From Nocardiopsis sp. CNR-923 (GTDB lineage: Bacteria > Actinomycetota > Actinomycetes > Streptosporangiales > Streptosporangiaceae): a stretch of 64,000 bases of DNA. Shown piece after piece: positions 29,952-41,538 of the stretch (position 1 is its first letter; every line of letters begins with the position of its first letter). The position numbers and the translations under genes were made by a program. The DNA lies in the NCBI RefSeq assembly GCF_001942255.1, contig NZ_MKKC01000065.1:124001-188000 (forward strand). Direction: 5' to 3'. The notes beneath the pieces were generated by a model. That model saw nothing but the letters and a program-made list of their open reading frames with translations. It was not told the origin of the DNA and ran no database searches.

Positions 29952-30565
29952 CAGTGGGACTCACCGGGGGGATCGGGTCCGGAAAGAGCGCCGTCTCGGC
30001 GGAGCTGGCCCGTCTGGGCGCGACGGTCATCGACGCGGATGCCATCGCGCGCGAGGTGGTCGAACCCGGGACGGAGGGTCTGGCCGAGGTCGTCGCGGAG
30101 TTCGGCGAGGACGTGCTCACCCCCGAGGGGCGCCTGGACCGTGCCAGACTCGGGGAGATCGTCTTCGGGGACGCACGTTCGCTGGAACGGCTGAACGCCA
30201 TCGTCCATCCTCGTGTGGGGGAGCGCAGCGCAGAGTTGATGGCGCGGGCCAGGGCGGAGGGCGTCCAGGTCGTGGTCTATGACGTGCCCCTGCTGGTGGA
30301 GAACGACCTGGGTTCCCTCTACGACGTGGTGGTCGTGGTGGACACTCCTGACGAGGTGCGGGTCGAGCGGGTGGCCGCTGACCGGGGGATGCCGCGTGAC
30401 CAGGTCTGGGCGAGGATCCGGGCGCAGGCGGACCGGGACAGCCGTCTGGCCGCCGCGGACCTGGTCGTGGACAACGCGGGTACGCGCGAGGAGCTGGTGG
30501 CGCGGGTCGGGGAGCTGTGGAGCACGCTGGTGGCGCGGGAACGTCGGGGGTGGTCGGTAGCGTAG
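29945..30565 (+). CDS. coaE: Dephospho-CoA kinase
   Basis: Phosphorylates the 3' hydroxyl of dephospho-CoA, the last step of coenzyme A synthesis. About 206 residues. The P-loop is [14 protein letters not shown], the substrate helix has [15 protein letters not shown], and the lid region is [21 protein letters not shown]. It lacks the C-terminal DUF of the long mycobacterial form. GTG 29945 lies inside the end of the GNAT gene. The position between rpsA and uvrB is conserved in actinomycetes. Confidence 0.94.
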   Translation: MLTVGLTGGIGSGKSAVSAELARLGATVIDADAIAREVVEPGTEGLAEVVAEFGEDVLTPEGRLDRARLGEIVFGDARSLERLNAIVHPRVGERSAELMARARAEGVQVVVYDVPLLVENDLGSLYDVVVVVDTPDEVRVERVAADRGMPRDQVWARIRAQADRDSRLAAADLVVDNAGTREELVARVGELWSTLVARERRGWSVA

Positions 30566-30597
30566 GGGGAAGAGGCGGCTTCTCAAGGAGTGGGGAC

Positions 30598-32678
30598 ATG
30601 CGACCGGTCAGCGACATCAAGCGCAGCGAGGCACCGTTCGAGGTCGTCTCTGACATGACCCCCGCGGGCGACCAGCCGGCGGCGATCGCCGAGATCGCGC
30701 GGCGCGTGCGGGCCGGTGACGCGCACACGGTTCTGCTCGGCGCGACCGGCACTGGCAAGACGGCGACCGTGGCGTGGACGGTGGAACAGCTCCAGCGGCC
30801 CACGTTGGTGATGCAGCCGAACAAGACCCTCGCGGCGCAGTTCGCGAACGAACTGCGGCAGATGATGCCGAACAACGCGGTCGAGTACTTCGTGTCGTAC
30901 TACGACTACTACCAGCCCGAGGCGTACGTGCCGCAGAGCGACACCTACATCGAGAAGGACTCGTCGATCAACGACGAGGTGGAGCGGCTGCGGCACTCGG
31001 CGACCAACTCGCTGCTCACACGCAGGGACGTGGTGGTGGTCGCGTCGGTGTCGTGCATCTACGGCCTGGGCACGCCGCAGGAGTACGTGGACCGGATGGC
31101 TCAGCTGTCGGTGGGCATGGAGGTGGAGCGCGACGAGCTGCTGCGCCGGTTGGTGCAGATGCAGTACTCGCGCAACGACACCGCGTTCACGCGGGGCACG
31201 TTCCGGGTGCGCGGGGACACCGTGGAGATCATCCCGGTGTACGAGGAGTTGGCGATCCGCATCGAGATGTTCGGTGACGAGGTGGAGCGGCTGATGACCC
31301 TGCACCCGTTGACCGGCGAGGTGCTGGGCGAGAGCCAGGAGATGTTCATCTTCCCCGCGTCGCACTACGTGGCCGGTGAGGAGCGCACGGAGCGGGCGAT
31401 CACCTCGATCGAGGCGGAACTGGGCGGGCGGCTGGCCGAGCTGGAGGGCGGGGGCAAGCTGCTGGAGGCGCAGCGGTTGCGGATGCGCACCACCCACGAT
31501 CTGGAGATGATGCGGCAGCTGGGGTCGTGTTCGGGGATCGAGAACTACTCGCGGCACTTCGACGGCCGCGAGGAGGGGAGCCCGCCGAACACGCTGCTGG
31601 ACTACTTCCCCGAGGACTTCCTGCTGGTGTTGGACGAGTCGCATGTGACGGTGCCGCAGATCGGCGCGATGTACGAGGGCGACGCCGCGCGCAAGCGCAC
31701 GCTGGTCGACCACGGGTTCCGGCTGCCGTCGGCGTGGACAACCGGCCGCTGAAATGGGAGGAGTTCACCGAGCGGATCGGGCAGGCGGTGTACCTGTCGG
31801 CGACACCGGGCCGGTACGAGCTGCGCCAGAGCGGCGGCGACGTGGTGGAGCAGGTCATCCGACCGACGGGTCTGGTCGACCCGGAGGTGCTCGTCAAACC
31901 AACCGACGGCCAGATCGACGACCTGGTGCACGAGATCCGCGTGCGCGCCGAGCGCCGGGAGCGGGTGCTGGTCACGACGCTGACCAAGAAGATGGCCGAG
32001 GACCTGACCGACTACTTCGCCGAGTTGGGTATCCGAGTGCGCTACCTGCACAGCGAGGTGGACACGCTGCGGCGGGTGGAGCTGCTGCGCGAGCTGCGGG
32101 TGGGCGAGTTCGACGTGCTGGTGGGCATCAACCTCCTGCGTGAGGGTCTGGACCTGCCCGAGGTGTCCCTGGTCGCGATCCTGGACGCGGACAAGGAGGG
32201 GTTCCTGCGCTCGGAGACCTCGCTGATCCAGACGATCGGTCGTGCGGCGCGCAACGTCGCCGGCCAGGTGCACATGTACGCGGACAATGTGACCGACTCG
32301 ATGCGGGCGGCCATCGACGAGACCAACCGGCGTCGGGACAAGCAGGTGGCGTACAACACCGAGCACGGTATCGACCCGACACCGCTGCGCAAGCAGATCG
32401 CTGACATCCTCGACTCGCTGAACAGGGAGGACGTCGACACCGAAGAGCTCATGGCGACCGGGTACCGCAAGGGCGAGACGGCGCCGGTGCCCGCGTTGGG
32501 CGGCCGTGACACCGCGAACATGCCGCGTGCGGAGCTGGCCGGGCTGATCGACCAACTGAGCGCCCAGATGCACCAGGCCGCGGCCGATCTCCAGTTCGAG
32601 CTGGCGGCGCGGTTGCGCGACGAGATCGGTGAGCTGAAGCGGGAGCTGCGGGGCATGGACGCCGCCGGGGTGAAGTAG
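30598..32678 (+). CDS. uvrB: Excinuclease ABC subunit B (one-base frameshift)
   Basis: UvrB is the damage-verifying helicase-like subunit of nucleotide excision repair. Walker A is GATGTGKT at residues 48-55, the beta-hairpin region has [21 protein letters not shown], and the DEAD-like motif is VLDESH. After GFRLPSA the frame reads into TGA at 31750, while [26 protein letters not shown] continues in the next frame. One C is missing in GCGCTGGAC at about 31731-31735. The C-terminal half has [25 protein letters not shown] and a UvrC-binding UVR motif ([28 protein letters not shown]). Repaired length about 693 residues. Confidence 0.94.
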
Positions 32679-32797
32679 TCCCGGCAAGGTCTCGGTACGG
32701 GAACTTTCCCACAACGAGAGGGTCGCGCTTTACCTTCGTGTGACATACCCTTGGGTTGATTGTCGTACATACCGGCCCATCGGTCGCGGGGGAATCC

Positions 32798-33256
32798 ATG
32801 AAGGTTCGGCTGTTGGCAACGACGGGTGTCCTCGCTATCGGCGCCTCCGCCCTGGTCGGCTGCGCCCCGGCGCGGGGCGGCTCCGATGTCGCCCACCCCC
32901 TGCGGGTGGGCGCCGACGCGCAGTCCAGTCCGGTCAACGACGACGACACCCTCGTGGTGGCCGAGGACGGCGCCGAGCTCCACCAGGACTGCGACGAACG
33001 TGAGATCGTGGTCACCGCGGACGACGCCGTCGTCGTCCTGGACGGCCCCTGCGGGCTGGTCAAGGCCTCCGGTCGCAACACCACGGTCGACGTCGGCTCG
33101 GCCGTCCGGATCGTGCTGGTGGGCGTGGACAACACGGTCTCCTACGCCGCGGGCGACCCCGAGGTGATCAACCACGGGCGCAACACCTCGGTGGCCGAGG
33201 GCGGGGTGGCAAGCGCCTCGCCGCTGGGATCGGGCGGAACCGTGTCCTCGGATTGA
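32798..33256 (+). CDS. DUF3060-type lipoprotein
   Basis: A 152-residue exported lipoprotein. The signal peptide MKVRLLATTGVLAIGASALVGC ends in a lipobox with the modified Cys near residue 22. The mature part is a small beta-rich domain with two further cysteines (HQDCDERE; LDGPCGLVKASGRNTTVDVG), the pattern I associate with DUF3060. ATG 32798 places the signal peptide correctly; the upstream in-frame start at 32756 does not. Function unknown. Confidence 0.75.
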   Translation: MKVRLLATTGVLAIGASALVGCAPARGGSDVAHPLRVGADAQSSPVNDDDTLVVAEDGAELHQDCDEREIVVTADDAVVVLDGPCGLVKASGRNTTVDVGSAVRIVLVGVDNTVSYAAGDPEVINHGRNTSVAEGGVASASPLGSGGTVSSD

Positions 33257-33503
33257 CCGCCCCGACATCCGGGAGCGACTCCCGATCCGTTACGGTGGTC
33301 CGCGTCCGTGCCCGCGGAGAATGCGGATGCGGGCGACGGATCGGACGGGCACACCTACGCGGAGTGAATTCTCGGAGTCCGTTGGTCGTCCGACGCCGCC
33401 GGTCAGGGCGCTGGGCGGTACGGTCGACCCATCCCCGGGCCGGGGCGGCCCGGCGGACGGGCGGGGAGCACTTCGGGCGAGAGACCCGCTAGGGGAGGGG
33501 TGG

Positions 33504-34499
33504 ATGAGCGGTTATGTGGCGCGGGTGCGGCACGACGAGTCGCCCGGAGGCGATCTCGGTCTGGACCCGCTGGTACGGTCCGTTGCCCAGCGCTGGGCCG
33601 AAACCGACCCCCTGCTGCCCGAACCCGGCGGCTTCGCTCCCGGCTCCTCCCCCCTCGTGACCGTCAGCGACGAGGAGGCCAACACCGTCGCGGCCGGGAG
33701 CATGCACTACACCTGGTACCAGCCCGGTGAGGTCGGCCGAATCTGGGGTGTGCCCGACCAGCACTGGCTCACCCCCATCGTCGGCGGCCCGGATCCCGGC
33801 CGCGCCCTGGACTCCCTCCTGACCAGTTGGCGCGACCAGCTGGAGGAGCTGCCGACCGGCACCGGTTCGGAGTCGGCCGCGCTCGTGAGCTGGCCCGCCC
33901 GCGACGTGTGCGGCATCATCCCGCTCCAGCGGCACGGCCTGCAGCCCTACACGGTCCTGGCCGCCCGTCAGCGGCGCCGCGGGGTGCCTCCGTCGCTGCC
34001 GCCGCGCGACGCGACCATCCGTCTGGCCGACCGCAGCGACCTCACCCAGGTCGTGGCGCTCCTGATGGAGGAGCACCGCTACGAGCAGCACTTCGGCGGC
34101 GTGTTCCTCCAGCCGGACACCGCCGAGCAGACCCGCAAGGTCGCGGCGCGGGCGCTGAACCGGTCACGCTCGTGGATCTGGCTGGCCGAACGGCGCGGCC
34201 GGGCGGTCGGACTGCTGTGGGTGTCGCCGCCCGAGCGGTCCCGGTGGGCCAAGTCGCTGGTGAACGCGCGTCCGATCGCGCACATCGGCTACGGGGTGGT
34301 GACCGGGGCCGAGCGCGGCCACGGGATCGGGACGGCCCTGGTGGGCCAGGCCCACCAGGTGTTGGACAGCCACGGTGTGGGCGTGTCCGTGCTCAACTAC
34401 GCGGCGATGAACCCGCTGTCCGGCCCGTTCTGGCACCGGATGGGGTACCGCCCGGTGTGGACGACCTGGGAGGTCCGGCCAGCGCTGGCCCTGCGCTGA
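33504..34499 (+). CDS. Two-domain GNAT acetyltransferase
   Basis: A 331-residue protein. The C-terminal half is a GNAT fold: IRLADRSDLTQVVALLMEEHRYEQHF, the acceptor-side strand GYGVVTGAERGHGIGTALVGQAHQV with the acetyl-CoA loop, and NYAAMNPLSGPFWHRMGYRPVWTTWE. The N-terminal 150 residues (YVARVRHDESPGGDLGLDPLVRS...) are probably a degenerate second GNAT domain, which is inference. ATG 33504 follows AGGGGAGGGG. Substrate unknown. Confidence 0.75.
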   Translation: MSGYVARVRHDESPGGDLGLDPLVRSVAQRWAETDPLLPEPGGFAPGSSPLVTVSDEEANTVAAGSMHYTWYQPGEVGRIWGVPDQHWLTPIVGGPDPGRALDSLLTSWRDQLEELPTGTGSESAALVSWPARDVCGIIPLQRHGLQPYTVLAARQRRRGVPPSLPPRDATIRLADRSDLTQVVALLMEEHRYEQHFGGVFLQPDTAEQTRKVAARALNRSRSWIWLAERRGRAVGLLWVSPPERSRWAKSLVNARPIAHIGYGVVTGAERGHGIGTALVGQAHQVLDSHGVGVSVLNYAAMNPLSGPFWHRMGYRPVWTTWEVRPALALR

Positions 34500-34565
34500 C
34501 CACCGCTGAGGGGCTCCACTAGCCTGTGGGCGTAGGACGCGACGGTGCGTGGAGAGGGTGGGCCG

Positions 34566-35489
34566 ATGGCCGTGGAGGAGCGTGCGCCCGGGGGCGCCGA
34601 GCACGTGGAGATCGTCGAGGTGGGTCCGCGTGACGGCCTCCAGAACGAGGACACGGTCCTGTCGGTGGAGGATCGGATCGAGCTGATCGACCGGGCGGTG
34701 GACGCCGGTGTGCGGCGGATCGAGGCGGTCAGTTTCGTCAACCCCAGGCGGGTGCCGCAGATGGCGGGGGCCGAGGAGGTCATGGCGGGCGTGCACCGTG
34801 CGCCGGGGGTCTCGCACATCGGTCTGGTGCTCAACCGGCGCGGTCTGGAGCGCGCGGTGGACGCGAGGGTGTCCGAGGTCAACGTCGCGGTGCCCGCCAC
34901 GGACGGGTTCTGCGTGCGCAACCAGGGGTGCACGGTCGACGGGATGCTGGACGTGCTGGCGGCCATCGACGCCGATCTGGCCGGGACGGGGATCCCGCTG
35001 AGCGTGACCGTCTCGACGGCGTTCGGCTGTCCCTTCGACGGTGAGGTCGCCCCGGAGCGGGTGGTCGAGGTGGTCCGGCGGATCGCCGAGACGGGTGCGG
35101 TGGAGATCGCCCTGGCCGACACGATCGGCGTGGGTGTGCCGCGCCAGGTGGCCGGGCTGCTGGAGGCGGTGGGCCGGGTCGCGGAGGGGCGGACCCTGCG
35201 CTGCCATTTCCACAACACCCGCAACACCGGCTACGCGAATGCCCTCGCGGCGGTCGATGCGGGCGTACGGGTGCTCGACTCCAGCCTGGGCGGTTTCGGC
35301 GGTTGCCCGTTCGCCCCCGCGGCGACCGGCAACATCGCCACCGAGGACCTGCTGTACATGGTGCACCGCAGCGGACTGCACACGGGCGTGGACCTCGCGG
35401 CGGCGGCGGCGCTGGGCGCGTGGATGGGTGAGCGCCTGGACAAGCAGCCGCCGGCCTACCTGGGGCGTGCCGGGGGGTTTCCGGGGTGA
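34566..35489 (+). CDS. Hydroxymethylglutaryl-CoA lyase
   Basis: Cleaves HMG-CoA to acetoacetate and acetyl-CoA, the end of leucine degradation. This 307-residue TIM barrel has EVGPRDGLQNE with catalytic Arg and Asp, the metal-binding HFHNTRNTGYANALAA, and the lyase signature GGFGGCPFAPAATGN with the active-site Cys. That signature separates it from isopropylmalate and homocitrate synthases of the same superfamily. ATG 34566 is preceded by GGAGAGG. No other leucine-catabolism gene is adjacent, although the liv uptake system is in the same window. Confidence 0.92.
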   Translation: MAVEERAPGGAEHVEIVEVGPRDGLQNEDTVLSVEDRIELIDRAVDAGVRRIEAVSFVNPRRVPQMAGAEEVMAGVHRAPGVSHIGLVLNRRGLERAVDARVSEVNVAVPATDGFCVRNQGCTVDGMLDVLAAIDADLAGTGIPLSVTVSTAFGCPFDGEVAPERVVEVVRRIAETGAVEIALADTIGVGVPRQVAGLLEAVGRVAEGRTLRCHFHNTRNTGYANALAAVDAGVRVLDSSLGGFGGCPFAPAATGNIATEDLLYMVHRSGLHTGVDLAAAAALGAWMGERLDKQPPAYLGRAGGFPG

Positions 35490-35547
35490 GCGGGGCCGGA
35501 CGACGGCGGGCAAGCGCGGGCGCTTCCGGTCCGGCAGGTCTTTGATG

Positions 35548-35586
35548 TTCAGGGTTTCCTGAATTCAAGAATTTCTGTACCCTGAG
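35548..35586 (+). promoter_or_regulatory. Palindromic operator upstream of the ArsR gene
   Basis: A 16-base near-perfect palindrome TTCCTGAATTCAAGAA (35556-35571, one mismatch) is nested inside an outer inverted repeat TCAGGG (35549-35554) and CCCTGA (35580-35585). It ends just before the ATG at 35590, the usual place for ArsR/SmtB autoregulation. The stretch is AT-rich relative to its surroundings, so it probably overlaps the promoter. Confidence 0.7.
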
Positions 35587-35589
35587 GGC

Positions 35590-35928
35590 ATGTTGCGCAT
35601 CGCCTCCGAGATCGACGCCCTGGCCCGGTTCGGCCGCGCCCTGGCCGACCCCATCCGCTGCCGGGTCCTGCTGGCCCTCCGTGACGGCCCCGCCCACCCC
35701 GCGGAACTGGCCGAGGAGCTGGACATCGGTCGCACCCGGCTGTCCAACCACCTGGCCTGCCTGCGTGACTGCGGGCTGGTCGTCACCGTTCCGGTCGGCC
35801 GCCGGATCCGCTACGAACTCGCCGACCCCCGCCTCGCCCACGCCCTCGACGACCTGCGTAGCGCGGTCATCGCCGTGGAGTCCGACCGCCTCTGCCAAGG
35901 CGACGACGAGACGGGGCGCCACGCGTGA
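35590..35928 (+). CDS. ArsR/SmtB family metal-sensing repressor
   Basis: A 112-residue winged-helix protein: RFGRALADPIRCRVLLALRDGP, then the recognition helix region LAEELDIGRTRLSNHLACLRDCGLV, wing VTVPVGRRIRYELADPRLAHAL. Cysteines lie near residues 23 and 58-61 (HLACLRDC), and one more is in the tail (DRLCQGDD). Cys in the DNA-binding helix plus C-terminal Cys recalls CmtR-type cadmium/lead sensors, but the metal is inference. It is co-transcribed with the efflux gene that overlaps its stop, behind a palindromic operator. Confidence 0.85.
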   Translation: MLRIASEIDALARFGRALADPIRCRVLLALRDGPAHPAELAEELDIGRTRLSNHLACLRDCGLVVTVPVGRRIRYELADPRLAHALDDLRSAVIAVESDRLCQGDDETGRHA

Positions 35929-36691
35929 GCGCCCACACCCCAGCCCGGGCCGCGCCGTCGTCGACCCCCGCCGCCGCGCCGTCCTGACCCGCCGGATCCG
36001 TCTCCTGGTCGCGGCGACCATCGGCTACAACCTCGTCGAGGCCGCCGTGGCGATCTCGGCCGGTCACGCGGCCTCCTCGGCGGCGCTCGTCGGGTTCGGC
36101 CTGGACTCCCTCGTGGAGGTCTCCTCGGCCGCCGCGGTCGCCTGGCAGTTCTCGGCCCGAGAGGAGTCGGTGCGCCGCGCCCGGGAGACCCGGGCCATGC
36201 GCGTCATCGCGGTCGCCTTCTTCGCCCTGGCCGCCTACGTCACCGTCGAGGCGGTGCGCTCCCTGCTCGGCGCGAGCGAGGCCACGCCGTCCACGGTGGG
36301 GATCGTGCTGGCGGCGCTGTCCGTGGTCATCATGCCGGTCCTGTCGCTGGCCCAGCGCCGGGCCGGGCGCGCTCTGGGCTCGGCGACGGCCGTCGCGGAC
36401 TCCAAACAGACGCTGCTGTGCGCCTACCTGTCGGCGGCCCTGCTCGTCGGTCTGGTGCTCAACGCCACTCTCGGGTGGGCGTGGGTCGATCCGATCGTGG
36501 CGCTGTTCATCGCGGCCGTGGCCGTCAAGGAGGGCCGTGAGGCCTGGCGAGGGGACGCGTGCTGCGCTCCCAGCGGACTGGCCGCGGTGGCCCGGCCCGC
36601 CCAGGGCACGGCGGCGTCCGCCGACGGCGGCGCGCGCGGAGCGGACGAGGACGCGTGCGGCTGCGCCCCCGGGTGCTCCTGCTGTCCCTGA
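35925..36691 (+). CDS. Cation efflux (CDF-like) transporter, apparent frameshift near the start
   Basis: GTG 35925 overlaps the ArsR stop and starts MSAHTPARAA, but that frame ends at once. The transporter frame (VVDPRRRAVLTRRIRLLVAATIGYNLVEAAVAISAG...) has no start codon of its own. One missing base near 35955 joins them into about 255 residues. There are about six membrane segments, with polar metal-site candidates GLDSLVEV and ADSKQTLLCAY. The C-terminus is unusually Cys-rich (GDACCAPSG; EDACGCAPGCSCCP), suggesting a soft-metal-binding tail. It is probably induced with its ArsR partner to expel a metal ion. Confidence 0.8.
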
Positions 36692-36921
36692 GACCGTCCG
36701 TCGCCGCCCGGCGGCGCGCCCCGGGCCCGCCACGGCGGGGGCCCGGGGTATTCGGCCAGGTCGCGGCCGGAACACGGGCGCGAGACCGGTGTTCGCAGGT
36801 GTGGGAGCACGGGGGGCCTGTTATCCTGGTGCCCCGTGGAGTCCGACGGACCGGGCGAGGATCGCCGCCGCCCGACACCGGACCACCGCACGGCCGCTCA
36901 GTTCCTCCGAGCTCGCCGTAG

Positions 36922-38586
<1,665 letters not shown>

Positions 38587-38622
38587 CGCGGAGTCGGGGG
38601 CACGAGCCTGAGAGGCGAGCAC

Positions 38623-39282
38623 ATGGCCAGTGACACCCACCCGGCGCGCGCGGTCACGGGGGCGGACGCCAAGATCGCGGACGCCCCCGCGTCGTGGCCG
38701 GTGGAACGGTCCGAGGAGCGCTTCCGGGGCCCCAAGTGCGGGATGCGCACGGACTGGGTGCGGATGCCCGGGGCCTCCGGCGAGGGCACCGCCGTCGTGG
38801 CCCGCGACTACATGGAGCACCCGGGAGCCGCCGCAGTCCTGGCGTTGGACGGTGAGGGGCGGGTGCTGCTCCAGCGCCAGTACCGGCACGCCACGGGTCA
38901 CACGATGTGGGAGCTGCCTGCCGGGATGATCGACGTGGCGGGGGAGGGGCCGCTGGCCACGGCCCGGCGCGAGTTGGTCGAGGAGGCCGGGTTGCGGGCG
39001 CGGGAGTGGTACGAGCTGCCCGACTTCTTCCCCACGCCCGGTTTCTCCGCTGAGCGGATCCACCTGTTCCTGGCGCGCGGTCTGTCGCGGGTGCCGGCGG
39101 AGGAGATCGACTTCGTGCGCGAGCACGAGGAAGCCGATCTGGCGGCCGAATGGGTGCCGTTGGCGGAGGCGGTGCGGCTGGTCATGGACGGCGCTCTGCA
39201 CAACGGCGCGACCGTGATCGGCATCCTGGCCGCGCGCGCGGCCGTCGGCGACGGTTTCGCCTCCCTGCGACGCGTCCACTGA
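38623..39282 (+). CDS. NUDIX hydrolase, ADP-ribose pyrophosphatase type
   Basis: A 219-residue protein with a complete NUDIX box, GMIDVAGEGPLATARRELVEEAGL (G-x5-E-x7-REUxEE, with a slightly longer spacing at the front). The flanks RQYRHATGHTMWELPAG and FFPTPGFSAERIHLFLARGL match ADP-ribose pyrophosphatases. The conserved pyrG-NUDIX-xerD order in actinomycetes supports the call. It ends 2 bases before the xerD start. Confidence 0.88.
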   Translation: MASDTHPARAVTGADAKIADAPASWPVERSEERFRGPKCGMRTDWVRMPGASGEGTAVVARDYMEHPGAAAVLALDGEGRVLLQRQYRHATGHTMWELPAGMIDVAGEGPLATARRELVEEAGLRAREWYELPDFFPTPGFSAERIHLFLARGLSRVPAEEIDFVREHEEADLAAEWVPLAEAVRLVMDGALHNGATVIGILAARAAVGDGFASLRRVH

Positions 39283-39284
39283 CC

Positions 39285-40382
39285 GTGGCCGAGGATCGGG
39301 AGAACGGGCCGCCCCCAGCCCCCGTTGCGGCGGACCGGTTGGCGCGGGTGCTGACGGCCTTCCTGGACCATCTGTCCGCCGAGCGCGCGCTGGCGCACAA
39401 CACCCTGCTGGCCTACCGGCGTGACCTGGCCCGCTACACCGAGTACCTGGCCGATCGGGGCGTGACCGACCCGGCCGGGGTCGGGAGCGGGCACGTCGCC
39501 GCCTTCCTGCGGGCCCTGCGCGAGGGCGACGACGACCGTCCGCCGCTCGGCGCCGCCTCGGCCGGACGCGCGCTGGCCGCCGTGCGCGGACTGCACCGGT
39601 TCGCGGTGCGCGAGGGGTGGACGCAGACCGATCCGGCGGCGGAGGTGGCTCCGCCCGCCCCGCCCATGCGGCTGCCCAAGGCGGTCTCCCTGGATCGCGT
39701 GGAGCGCCTGCTGGCCGCCGCCGGCCGGGCACCGGGGGCGGGTGAGCGCGCGACGCTGCTCGCCCTGCGCGACCGCGCGCTGCTGGAGGTGCTGTACGGC
39801 ACGGGAGCGCGGATCTCCGAGGCGGTGGCGTTGGACGTGGACGACGTCGGCGACGCCGTCACCGGGGACGAGACCATCGGCTTGGTGCGCTTCCGGGGCA
39901 AGGGCGGGAGGGAGCGGGTGGTCCCGCTCGGCTCGTACGCGCGCGGGGCGCTGGGCGCCTACCTGGTGCGGGCCAGGCCCGTGCTGGCGTCGGGGCGCGG
40001 CGGCGGGGAGGGCGCCGCGCCGAAGGCGTCGGTTGAGGGTGGTGGAGGGCGACGTGTGGGGACTGCGCCGAAGGCGCGGTTGAGGGTGGTGGAGGGCGAC
40101 GGGCGGGCCTGTTCCTGAACGCCCGCGGAGGCCGTCTGACCCGGCAGGGGGGGGTGGGCGGTGCTCAGGGCCGTCGCCGACCGGGCGGGGATCGAGGGTG
40201 TGTCCCCGCACACGTTGCGGCACTCCTTCGCCACGCACCTGTTGGACGGCGGAGCCGACATCCGGGTCGTGCAGGAGTTGCTGGGACACAGTTCGGTCAC
40301 CACCACGCAGGTGTACACGCTGGTGACGGTGGACCGCCTGCGCGAGGTGTACGCCGCCAGCCACCCCAGGGCACGTCGGTGA
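39285..40382 (+). CDS. xerD: Tyrosine recombinase XerD, interrupted by a repeat insert and frameshifts
   Basis: XerD resolves chromosome dimers at dif. The SAM-like N-terminal domain ([29 protein letters not shown]) and the catalytic Arg ([17 protein letters not shown]) and Lys ([15 protein letters not shown]) are in one frame. [12 protein letters not shown] and [15 protein letters not shown] carry the two His, Arg and the Tyr nucleophile. Between them, where relatives have a short loop, lie about 90 extra bases with two copies of a 37-38 base repeat. [16 protein letters not shown] sits in another frame, and a G8 run at 40147-40154 shifts again. All catalytic residues are encoded, but the frame as given is broken. 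Confidence 0.85.
40017..40101 (+). repeat. Two direct copies of a 37-38 base repeat inside xerD
   Basis: Copy 1 is 40017-40054 and copy 2 is 40065-40101, with a period of 48 bases. Both begin GCGCCGAAGGCG and share GGTTGAGGGTGGTGGAGGGC; copy 1 has one extra T. No further copy stood out elsewhere in the window. It looks like a small interspersed repeat that entered a loop-coding part of xerD. Confidence 0.8.
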
Positions 40383-40581
40383 ACCGCGCCGGAGGGGAGG
40401 CGGAGAGGGGCGCGAACGCCCCTGATTCGCCGCGATCATGTTGAAGTGCGTCGTGTCGTCGTTCTAGAGTCGCCGCACAGAGGTACGTTGCTGTCGACAT
40501 ATTGAGTTTCCGACGGCGGCCGGGCGCGGGTGAGTCACCCTCCTCGCGGCCGTGGCCGGTCCGTGGGGGAGGTCAAGGGTT

Positions 40582-41538
40582 GTGAACTGGGAGAACGACG
40601 CGGATGCGAGCACCGCACCCGTCGGTGGGCAGGACCCCACCGACCCGGTGAGCAACCCCTGGGGGACGACACGCAACACGGGGGCGGAACTGTACACCAA
40701 GAGACCGGAGTACCGGTATCCGGTGCCGGAGCCGTTGGACGAACACGGTCCGGCACGAATCGTAGCACTGTGTAATCAGAAGGGTGGGGTCGGCAAGACC
40801 ACCACCACCATCAACCTCGGGGCGGCCATCGCCGAGTTCGGCAGACGGGTGCTGCTGGTCGACTTCGACCCGCAGGGCGCGCTCTCGGTCGGACTGGGCC
40901 GACTCGATCCGCGCGAGCTGGACCTGACCGTTTACAACCTGTTGATGCAGCGGGACGTGACGGTCGAGGACGTCCTGCTCAAGACCGACATCGACGGTCT
41001 GGACCTGATCCCGAGCAACATCGACCTGTCCGCCGCGGAGGTCCAGCTGGTCGGTGAGGTCGCACGTGAGCAGATGCTCGGACGCGCGCTGCGCCCGGTG
41101 ATCGACGACTACGACGTCGTGCTCATCGACTGCCAGCCGTCGCTGGGCCTGCTCACCGTCAACGCGCTCACCGCCGCTGACGGCGTCATCGTGCCGCTGG
41201 AGTGCGAGTTCTTCGCGCTGCGCGGGGTGGCGCTGCTCATGGACACCATCCAGAAGGTCCAGGAACGCCTGAACGAGCACCTGGTGATCGACGGTTTCCT
41301 CGGCACCATGTACGACCCGCGCACGCTGCACGCGCGCGAGGTGCTCTCCACCATCGTCGACGGATTCGGCGACAAGGTCTACGGCACGGTCATCAACCGG
41401 ACCGTGCGCTTCCCGGACGCCACGGTCGCCGGGGAGCCCATCACCAGGTTCGACTCCTCCTCGGCGGGCGCCAACGCCTACCGGGATCTGGCCAAGGAGG
41501 TGCTGGCGAGGTGGCCTCTCAGCGGTCACGGCGTGTGA
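40582..41538 (+). CDS. ParA/Soj family ATPase (orphan, scpAB-linked)
   Basis: About 318 residues from GTG 40582, which has GGGGGAGG about ten bases upstream; the longer frame from 40552 lacks this. The deviant Walker A is CNQKGGVGKTTTTINLG, Walker A' is LLVDFDPQGALSVGL, and Walker B is VVLIDCQPSLG. There is no ParB gene or obvious parS cluster beside it. The fixed position between xerD and scpA suggests a role with SMC/ScpAB rather than origin segregation. The last bases overlap the next gene. Confidence 0.9.
   Translation: MNWENDADASTAPVGGQDPTDPVSNPWGTTRNTGAELYTKRPEYRYPVPEPLDEHGPARIVALCNQKGGVGKTTTTINLGAAIAEFGRRVLLVDFDPQGALSVGLGRLDPRELDLTVYNLLMQRDVTVEDVLLKTDIDGLDLIPSNIDLSAAEVQLVGEVAREQMLGRALRPVIDDYDVVLIDCQPSLGLLTVNALTAADGVIVPLECEFFALRGVALLMDTIQKVQERLNEHLVIDGFLGTMYDPRTLHAREVLSTIVDGFGDKVYGTVINRTVRFPDATVAGEPITRFDSSSAGANAYRDLAKEVLARWPLSGHGV

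Noticed and set aside
40147-40154. G8 run in xerD as a programmed frameshift site
   Set aside because: No stimulatory structure is evident, and other genes here have similar one-base errors without homopolymers, so a sequencing error or repeat-insert effect is simpler.
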